Assembly: GCA_021775385.1 (NCBI GenBank)
Contig: JAJFHW010000092.1
Location: forward strand, 1-11,755
Direction of reading: 5' to 3'
Length of the DNA: 11,755 bases
DNA from: Hyphomicrobiales bacterium
Lineage (GTDB): Bacteria; Pseudomonadota; Alphaproteobacteria; Rhizobiales; HXMU1428-3
Under the pieces are notes generated by a model. The model did not search any database, was not told the DNA's origin, and saw only the letters and a list, made by a program, of their open reading frames with translations. Made by a program: the position numbers and the translations under genes. Positions 7,801 through 11,755 of this stretch are shown piece after piece (position 1 is the stretch's first letter; each line of letters opens with the position of its first letter).

Positions 7801-9307
7801 TGATTTTATCACTCGGCCACGCATTGCCAGGTGTAAAGCCTAATTTGAGGTCTTTAAATTCACCAGGGTTCAGCGTTAGCGATGGGTGCTTACAAATATA
7901 CATGGCAAGCCCAAGGTTATAAGCACAGCTCCAACTCACATTCGGGCCACTAGTAATGGCTGCACGATGTGGAATTTGCCATTCATAAAGGGCAAGTTTA
8001 CCAGTATATTTTTTATCTCCCACATTCTTAACGCGAATGCGGAATTTGCAATCACCAGAAGTCTTGTCACATTCAGAAACAAGCGCTTTTTTGGTGACTT
8101 CTAAATCAGGCTCTTTATCATCATCACAAGGAATGTCCTCAGGGATATCAATGATGATTTCTTCAGTACAGCAAGTTGCCAAACCATCAAAGTCAGCAGG
8201 GCCAACTTGTTTCACATTGTTGGTCAGAAGGTGAACGGTCATGCCTTTTGTGGCACCAAGTAGGTCCCATTCAAGGACACCGCCACCAGGAGGCACAACT
8301 TGGAAAGCAGGGTTCACAACAACACCGGGAGTAAGCGAAGTTAGCTCAATAGTAGTACCAGCAAGCTCAGGCCCAACAGGCATCTTGTAAGTAAGGTTAC
8401 CAAGAGGCCCACCTTTACATTCAACTTCACCTTTTTCAAATTTGATACACGGTCCATCACCAGGGTCGCCGCCGCCATCATCTGGCTTGTCACAGTCCGT
8501 CAGGTCGATGGTGAATTTAGTTTTCTTACCATCTTTCCAATTGGCTGGATCGGGTAATGAAGGGTCATGGCTCTTCGCGTTGGTGATGCCAAAATCAGTT
8601 GTCACCTTCAGCTTGGCTTGGTTAGCCTTCACTTTAGGTACCGGGAATTCAGCTTCATCAATTTTAGCAATCGCGGTAATCGTCCAAGAACGATCATCTA
8701 ATCCGCCATCACCATCTTTCTTATCAGCAGAAAATTGAATGCCAGCCGTCATGAAGTGATCATTTGGGTTGGTGACAGTTGAAAATGCAAAAGGGGTTGC
8801 ACCAAGAATATCACCTTTAACACTGGCAGATACCCAGGATAACCCTTTTGGAAGTTTATCAGTTACCTTTTGCGAAGCATTCGTAAACTCTTTGACATGA
8901 AACGCGGTCGGGTCATCCCAAAAACCAGGCGTACCTTGTACATGCAATTTAATTTTAAACCGCACATGCTTACAGCCCAGTTGCTCAGCTGTCTTGGTGA
9001 AAGAAAGCTTCGTTTCTGGTTGCGGTGGTTGGCCACCTGGTTGGACTTTATCCCCAGGCCCTTTAGGAACAGGAGGGCCGCCAGGCAGTTTTTTTTGCAG
9101 CCATTGGCTGGGTTTTTGCGCAGGCGATTTAGCCTGTACGGGCAGTATGGCACCAAGGGAAAGGCTGAGACCTAGCCCAATGGCACTAATCCAGCGTAAC
9201 GTGGATCCTTTGTTTTTTTGAGGTAACATGTCTTTCTCCCAAGCCTTAGAAGAGGCCTTTTTAGGTTTATCTCTATATCTGTCGCCAAAGGGCGTGAAAA
9301 AGTTCAT
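4835..9307 (-). CDS. Giant exported mosaic protein: shared Cys domain, DUF11-like repeats, two kinds of Cys-rich repeats, Lys/Pro tail
   Basis: A 1490-residue protein that I do not recognise as a named family. Order: long N-terminal extension (1-37); hydrophobic signal core (about 38-56) with a likely cleavage after VQA (A59); Pro/Gly linker; N-terminal domain (about 98-272); Asp/Gly linker; a Cys domain (287-394) also found in the upstream gene; four DUF11-like Ig-fold repeats (about 400-968); EGF-like four-Cys repeats (977-1257); four repeats of a second Cys type (1267-1432); and a Lys/Pro tail (1433-1490). No sortase, autotransporter or type IX sorting signal is visible. The role is probably extracellular or surface structural/adhesive, folding through disulfides after Sec export; this is inference. 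The start at 9307 has a perfect AGGAGG five bases upstream. An alternative ATG at 9229 (M27) has its own GGGAG site and would give a shorter, more ordinary signal peptide. It is second in an operon, 9 bases after the preceding gene. Confidence 0.85.
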   Translation of the reverse strand: MNFFTPFGDRYRDKPKKASSKAWEKDMLPQKNKGSTLRWISAIGLGLSLSLGAILPVQAKSPAQKPSQWLQKKLPGGPPVPKGPGDKVQPGGQPPQPETKLSFTKTAEQLGCKHVRFKIKLHVQGTPGFWDDPTAFHVKEFTNASQKVTDKLPKGLSWVSASVKGDILGATPFAFSTVTNPNDHFMTAGIQFSADKKDGDGGLDDRSWTITAIAKIDEAEFPVPKVKANQAKLKVTTDFGITNAKSHDPSLPDPANWKDGKKTKFTIDLTDCDKPDDGGGDPGDGPCIKFEKGEVECKGGPLGNLTYKMPVGPELAGTTIELTSLTPGVVVNPAFQVVPPGGGVLEWDLLGATKGMTVHLLTNNVKQVGPADFDGLATCCTEEIIIDIPEDIPCDDDKEPDLEVTKKALVSECDKTSGDCKFRIRVKNVGDKKYTGKLALYEWQIPHRAAITSGPNVSWSCAYNLGLAMYICKHPSLTLNPGEFKDLKLGFTPGNAWPSDKIKNCAKLNYGKMGVAPFGDLSNDKDCAEICIKGSPGCPDENDEKEPELKIEKTYKLRHCSASLPSGKYNWCTLDYEIIVKNIGDGDFNGPMEIKDSFSDKPDNVTFTPVPPWNCVTVDGQNFTCTHPPSNLPAGAQTILKVRAKFNYPTEHQGKTIENCATLKDAKPGNDKACAEGDLPEDPEPGSDPEDDKKPDLSIDKQCKPGVLGGLISCRIMVRNNGGGPATGIIRIYDVARIIGTNAPLTSEDVTPDGPEWSCEGEPVPDLVCAINGEHLTPGTTRYFDAKIKLSGKGNERYRNCATGHYEPKGTEENRSIIGKACVEGGVDIRVEKTGPAQCIKGEACTFDVTIKNTGTSDFNGSVKIADALGLAGNGLTVAIQSISPPLPCAVQPTAVPFVCQGTLDLAAGESQTHQISLLFEESVKVDGTLRNCAMVTDPAIGNGGAKAAPGTNGKAGNGEIVGCHNFTLDPPKEDQCRAPLVMNDNGACVCPSGTKWNGRRCVGDTGIPPVIPPVDLEPLCKVGKGEMRTSDNRCICRPGFVRKGPKLCVPPSRGCTPGQGEYKTRKGKCVCLRGYTRGSDGICRKPDTCKPGRNEYKDQYGRCVCKAGYNRTQRGYCVKLPPVCKLGPNEFRNSQGQCVCKLGYAKNKRGVCVKPQSCKPGRNEFKDKYGRCVCKAGFSRSKNGYCVKLPKICKLGPNEFRNSQGQCVCKSGFAKNNYGICQKIPQGCKPGRNEFKDKNGRCVCKAGYSRNKKGVCSPQVSTVPPCRSGKLVKAGKAYRCVCPKGWNRRPIGKNGGAACIKPPVSTPKPDCINGRLVKRGKGWYCKCPANYKRKAYSNGGAYCSKPKVVAKPPCYSGKLLKRGNGWYCGCPKGWTRKPIGKKGGASCKKRQVSTPKPPCYNGKLYKRGKGWYCGCPKGWTRKPIGKGGASCKKKAIIYKPKKPIYKKPILKKPVYKKPVKIKPQFKPKPKVFKPQPQLKLKKKPNSQFF
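4838..5011 (-). other. Lys/Pro-rich C-terminal tail of the giant exported protein
   Basis: Residues 1433-1490 consist largely of Lys and Pro, with short KPxYKKP, KKPxxKKP and KPKxKP type units and scattered aromatic or aliphatic residues. The segment is strongly basic, contains no cysteine, and is unlikely to fold. It could bind polyanions such as LPS, exopolysaccharide, teichuronic-like polymers or DNA, or pack against the cell wall. It is not a hydrophobic anchor and has no sortase motif. The function is inference. Confidence 0.7.
5012..5509 (-). repeat. Four tandem type-2 Cys repeats, about 43-45 aa each
   Basis: Four copies start at C1267, C1312, C1355 and C1400 and end at C1300, C1344, C1388 and C1432. 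The shared pattern is C-x2-G-[KR]-L-x-K-x-G-x-[AG]-[WY]-x-C-x-C-P, then a basic stretch and G-G-A-x-C, so four cysteines per unit. Copies 3 and 4 are nearly identical in protein and DNA, sharing WYCGCPKGWTRKPIGK, with one codon fewer in copy 4 before GGASC. The linker VSTPKP recurs before copies 2 and 4, and a related VSTVPP precedes copy 1, which suggests pairwise duplication. Confidence 0.85.
5537..6379 (-). repeat. EGF-like four-Cys tandem repeats (type 1), about 35 aa each
   Basis: About eight units begin at C977 (divergent), C1021, C1056, C1090, C1125, C1159, C1194 and C1229, with the pattern C-x(12)-[QRK]-C-[VI]-C-x2-G-[YF]-x(7)-G-x-C. The last five are highly regular, 34-35 residues apart, and alternate between a PGRNE form (1090, 1159, 1229) and a LGPNE form (1125, 1194). 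This gives a higher-order repeat of about 207-210 bp. The Cys spacing resembles short EGF-like or thyroglobulin-like extracellular modules, but four cysteines per unit is fewer than the six of canonical EGF. Confidence 0.85.
6398..8110 (-). other. Four DUF11-like Ig-fold repeats of the giant exported protein
   Basis: Residues about 400-968 hold four modules of 130-150 residues, starting at PDLEVTKKA, PELKIEKTY, PDLSIDKQC and VDIRVEKTG. Each has a [VI]-[KR]-N-x-G core such as RVKNVGDKKYTG, VKNIGDGDFNG and IKNTGTSDFNG. The first three share a later W-[SN]-C, and each has an NCA block (NCAKL, NCATL, NCATG, NCAMV) near its end. This matches the DUF11/CARDB-type beta-sandwich repeats common in bacterial surface proteins. 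Paired cysteines in each module suggest internal disulfides. Acidic linkers rich in Asp, Glu and Pro separate the modules. Confidence 0.75.
8126..8449 (-). other. Cys-containing domain shared with the upstream protein, copy in the giant protein
   Basis: Residues 287-394 run from C287 to C394, with C297, TPG at 326-328, V331, P333, Q336, P339, D348, LG (350-351) and a CC pair at 379-380. The same residues occur in the upstream protein at positions offset by exactly 300 up to LG, and by 298-299 afterwards. The domain lies between acidic linkers, as an independently folding module would. I recognise no named family; a small disulfide-bonded beta-sandwich is plausible. Confidence 0.75.
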
Positions 9308-9312
9308 TTCAG

Positions 9313-9318
9313 CCTCCT
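9313..9318 (-). promoter_or_regulatory. Shine-Dalgarno site AGGAGG overlapping the upstream stop codon
   Basis: AGGAGG occupies 9318-9313 on the minus strand, five bases before ATG 9307, and its first two bases lie within the TAG stop (9319-9317) of the preceding gene. This decides in favour of the 9307 start for the giant protein and suggests translational coupling of the two genes. Confidence 0.8.
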
Positions 9319-11401
9319 ATGGTGCACAGCTAAACGCAGGAGCTTTGAGAGGGAGCACAGCTTTACAGCATGGAAACTCTCCGCCAGCATCAGCGTCGGC
9401 TTTGTTGTAGAGACAAACACCAAGGTCATAATTCTCATTGGGAAGCACACCTAAAACATCAAGTGTGTAAGGAGAAAGGGGACCAGGTATGGTCTGCATT
9501 TTAGGCGTCACATCAATTCCAGGCGTGAAAGACTTTGCTTTCATGCTATTGGCACCAATGCCAGCCGTTTCTTTTAGGTAAAGGTCAATCTGTAATTCAC
9601 CGGCAAAGCTACAGAAATAATCAATCGCTTTAACAGTTACACAGCGGCCTTTCCCGCCAGGAGGTGTATCGTCACCTGGATAATCTTCAGGTTCTGGTAA
9701 ATCCCAAGGATAAGGATAATAATCATTATAACCCACTTGGCCTTCACAAGGACGGTAGACTTCAGTATCGCCCACATAGCCCTTCACTTCAGGGTCATCA
9801 AAAAGACCATCAAAATCAATGAAATAACTCGCCCAAGGCGGAGTGTTTTGTGGTCTTGTAAGAGATTTATCCGTGAGTTGGACACCATGAACGTTAAATG
9901 GTCCACTAGGTGCTAATTGATCTTTCAGTTCTTCATTATAGCGAAGATTATCACCTGTTTTAACCAAAGTGGCATCACAAGCTCCAAAATTCATCGTGCC
10001 ATCTGGGTTATAACCATATTGGAGATCAATACCGCCCAAAGCTAATTTATGATCCGGCTCAAACCCAACAGCATAATTCGCTGGTGTTTCTACCCAACGA
10101 CTCGGTGTAGCAGGGTCATCTGGTGTTTCTGGATGATAGCGTAGCACATCAGACTCTTTTGATTTCGCAAAAGAAGCATAATCATATGGGTTTTGAAGCT
10201 CGCCTCGTTGAGAGAGGAACATATGTCCTTTATTATCAAAAGCGATATCTGTCACAGGGTGAGCATTTTCAGACGAGACATCAAGTTCCCAATTGGCTGC
10301 TCCAAAACTACCATCAGCATTAATTCCAACAGACATAATCATATGCCCGTCAGCTGCGTAATAATAAAGCCGTTTACCACGAACTTGCAGGCCATATACC
10401 AAACGCTCTTGTGCTGCAAAGCCCCATGTAGACGGGGTATCAGCTTTAAAAGAGCCGTTAGTAATATCCATCCGGTTCGAGGCATCATGCGCTTTAGGAG
10501 CTTGTCCTTTTGCTGTCCGACCAGTTGTACCATGGTCATATGTGCCTAAATCTTGGCCCTGCATGTCAAAACGGTGGATCATGCCAGTATCAAGGTCTGT
10601 AACGAAAAGTTGGCGTGTTCTCTTATCAAAAGCAATGTTGCCAAGCCCCGGGCCTGAATTATCAGCTCCATCAAGGCTAACATTAGCAAAGAGGCTAACC
10701 TCTCCGGTTAATCCATCAACCTTCCAGATCGCACCTGGTGTGCCACCATTTTTGGTACCAAACTGGCCGTCCATAAATTCAGCGTCAGCCTGACCCTGCT
10801 TCAAACGTTCCTTGCGTCCATCTCCATCACTGTCAGGCCCAACAATTTGAAGTCCATGTAAAACGGAAGAAGTCACATAAAGGTTCGGAACCTTAGGCAA
10901 GCCTTCACCCCTGTCGCCATCATCATAGGCAAGTCCAAAAACTTGGCCGATTTTATCGGCTTTCACTTCAAAAGGGGCTGGTAAGTTCACAAGTTGTCCC
11001 TGCGCTGGGCCCCCCATATTTTGTGCCTTGAATATGCGAAGACTGGCCCCTTCTGGGTCAATAAACGTCTCATCCAGCGGGTCAACACCAGGTGGAAGCC
11101 CTCCATCAGGAAATTTAAGGCCGGAAAAACCCGTGATCGCAATATCACCTTTATTAATGATTTGCTCTGTTGATTGGGCTGAGGCTGGTGAAAAAGAGAG
11201 GCATAAAAGCGGAAAAACAAGCGCCATAGCAAGAGCAATAGGGCTTGTTGTTTGCTTTAATTTACTTTGTTTAATCAAGGGTGGGGGGCTCTCTCTCAGG
11301 GGTGCACTACCAGGTGACCTACAGGAGGAACGAGGTATACGACAAGAAAAGAGGCCTAGATTGGTCATTTGACTATGACCTAATTCACGAAAGGTGCTCA
11401 T
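9317..11401 (-). CDS. Exported probable beta-propeller protein with C-terminal Cys domain
   Basis: A 694-residue protein that I cannot assign to a named family. A long polar N-terminus (1-53) precedes a hydrophobic core (about 54-70) and an ASA signal-peptidase site after A75. The body (about 115-550) has NHL/SGL-like propeller strands, for example LGNIAFD...QLFVTDLDTGMIHRF (about 253-278) and VTDIAFDNKGHMFLSQ (383-398). DSDGDGRKE (190-198) resembles a calcium-binding loop. An acidic/aromatic linker rich in Tyr and Pro (about 558-582) leads to a Cys domain (587-692) shared with the downstream giant protein. ATG 11401 has GGAG eight bases upstream and sits about 38 bases below the predicted ECF start site. 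An in-frame TTG at 11278 would give an ordinary short signal peptide but has a weaker ribosome site. No lipobox is visible. It probably acts outside the membrane, perhaps as a partner or ligand of the giant protein; this is inference. Confidence 0.8.
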   Translation of the reverse strand: MSTFRELGHSQMTNLGLFSCRIPRSSCRSPGSAPLRESPPPLIKQSKLKQTTSPIALAMALVFPLLCLSFSPASAQSTEQIINKGDIAITGFSGLKFPDGGLPPGVDPLDETFIDPEGASLRIFKAQNMGGPAQGQLVNLPAPFEVKADKIGQVFGLAYDDGDRGEGLPKVPNLYVTSSVLHGLQIVGPDSDGDGRKERLKQGQADAEFMDGQFGTKNGGTPGAIWKVDGLTGEVSLFANVSLDGADNSGPGLGNIAFDKRTRQLFVTDLDTGMIHRFDMQGQDLGTYDHGTTGRTAKGQAPKAHDASNRMDITNGSFKADTPSTWGFAAQERLVYGLQVRGKRLYYYAADGHMIMSVGINADGSFGAANWELDVSSENAHPVTDIAFDNKGHMFLSQRGELQNPYDYASFAKSKESDVLRYHPETPDDPATPSRWVETPANYAVGFEPDHKLALGGIDLQYGYNPDGTMNFGACDATLVKTGDNLRYNEELKDQLAPSGPFNVHGVQLTDKSLTRPQNTPPWASYFIDFDGLFDDPEVKGYVGDTEVYRPCEGQVGYNDYYPYPWDLPEPEDYPGDDTPPGGKGRCVTVKAIDYFCSFAGELQIDLYLKETAGIGANSMKAKSFTPGIDVTPKMQTIPGPLSPYTLDVLGVLPNENYDLGVCLYNKADADAGGEFPCCKAVLPLKAPAFSCAP
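9326..9643 (-). other. Cys-containing domain shared with the giant protein, copy in the propeller protein
   Basis: Residues 587-692 carry C587, C597, TPG (626-628), V631, P633, Q636, P639, D648, LG (650-651), CC (678-679) and C692. Compared with residues 287-394 of the downstream protein the spacing is identical through LG and then differs by only one and two residues. It is C-terminal here and internal in the partner. Confidence 0.75.
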
Positions 11402-11447
11402 AATTATTGCTCCAAAGTTTATATGACTAGGTTTCTGTGCCTCATTG

Positions 11448-11473
11448 GTCGTAGTAAAAAGCCATTAGGTTCA
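11448..11473 (-). promoter_or_regulatory. Putative ECF-type promoter of the secreted-protein operon
   Basis: On the minus strand TGAACC (11473-11468) is followed after 16 bases by CGAC (11451-11448). A GAAC-type -35 and a CG-containing -10 about 16-17 bases apart is the usual form of ECF sigma promoters. The predicted start site near 11440 leaves a leader of about 38 bases with GGAG before ATG 11401. The same bipartite motif faces the sigma gene on the other side of the spacer. Confidence 0.6.
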
Positions 11474-11552
11474 CAAAGAATTGAAATTTTTATAGATTAT
11501 GCCTTTTTTTATGAGTAATTTTAAGTAAATTCAGCTTTTGATGAACAACTGA

Positions 11553-11578
11553 TGAACCAAATGCCTCATTGAAACGAC
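11553..11578 (+). promoter_or_regulatory. Putative ECF-type autoregulatory promoter of the sigma factor gene
   Basis: TGAACC (11553-11558), 16 bases, then CGAC (11575-11578): the same hexamer, spacer length and tetramer as the operon promoter on the opposite strand. The implied start site near 11586 lies just upstream of ATG 11603, or slightly upstream of an in-frame GTG at 11594, giving a very short leader. Autoregulation is typical for ECF sigma factors. Confidence 0.6.
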
Positions 11579-11602
11579 GTATGGTCAGGTAAAGTGGATG
11601 AT

Positions 11603-11755
11603 ATGAACGAACAAAATAGTAAAGATAGAGACGTTGATTTAATGGAGCGTCTTAAAAATGGCGATCAAAGCGCCATGCAAGTGCTATATGCCCGTCATTA
11701 TCAGAGAATTTACCGTTTTATTTTACGTCAAATTAAAGATGAGACCATGGCTGAA
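11603..11755 (+). CDS. ECF-type RNA polymerase sigma factor, N-terminal fragment
   Basis: The first 51 codons of a gene that runs off the right edge. The sequence from D12 on, with LMERLKNGDQSAMQVLYARH and then YRFILRQI, matches region 2 of ECF (group 4) sigma-70 factors, which binds core polymerase and the -10 element; the usual following AED-type segment begins at the edge (MAE). An in-frame GTG at 11594, three codons upstream, is an alternative start, and neither ribosome site is strong. It is divergent from the exported-protein operon, and the spacer carries matching promoter-like motifs, so it probably controls that operon. No anti-sigma factor is visible; one may lie beyond the window. 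The ECF subgroup cannot be decided from this fragment. Confidence 0.88.
   Translation, partial: MNEQNSKDRDVDLMERLKNGDQSAMQVLYARHYQRIYRFILRQIKDETMAE

Noticed and set aside
11201..11212. Possible lipobox at Cys67 in the signal region of the propeller protein
   Set aside because: The residue before the Cys is Leu rather than Gly, Ala or Ser, and a good ASA signal peptidase I site follows shortly after.
11539..11557. TGATGAAC repeated with an 11-bp period
   Set aside because: The second copy contains the predicted ECF -35. The first has no -10 at the right distance and may be chance in AT-rich DNA, so it was not called as an operator.

Overview
The window looks like an alphaproteobacterial chromosome, AT-leaning for that class. 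The main evidence is the divergent block mutM / ubiE-ubiB-coaBC, a conserved alphaproteobacterial neighbourhood. The four proteins carry textbook family motifs, and the MutM zinc finger has the C-X4-C first half common in this class. I would guess Hyphomicrobiales or a relative, but the sequence here does not fix genus or species.

Layout. Positions 1-3594 (minus strand) hold three housekeeping genes: ubiE (SAM-dependent methyltransferase of ubiquinone/menaquinone synthesis), ubiB (atypical kinase/ATPase needed for ubiquinone synthesis) and coaBC (coenzyme A synthesis, running off the left edge). A good sigma70-type promoter sits in front of coaBC. A 224-bp divergent spacer separates ubiE from mutM (plus strand, 3819-4712), a DNA repair glycosylase. 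mutM ends at a bidirectional hairpin terminator that also serves the converging operon on its right.

Positions 4835-11401 (minus strand) are a two-gene operon for exported proteins of no family I can name as a whole. The first gene (694 aa) encodes a probable secreted beta-propeller protein with a C-terminal cysteine-containing domain. Nine bases downstream starts a 1490-aa mosaic. It has a signal peptide, an N-terminal domain, a second copy of the cysteine domain, four DUF11-like Ig-fold repeats, about eight EGF-like four-cysteine repeats, four repeats of a second cysteine type, and a Lys/Pro-rich tail. It looks like an extracellular or surface structural/adhesive protein rich in disulfides.

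From 11603 to the right edge (plus strand) lies the start of an ECF-type sigma factor gene, divergent from the operon. The 201-bp spacer holds two outward-facing copies of the same bipartite motif, TGAACC-N16-CGAC. Each lies at a sensible promoter distance from its gene. The simplest reading is that the ECF sigma factor drives both itself and the secreted-protein operon. The sigma factor, the operon, the cysteine domain shared by both proteins and the repeat-built mosaic together form the most interesting and possibly undescribed system in the window.
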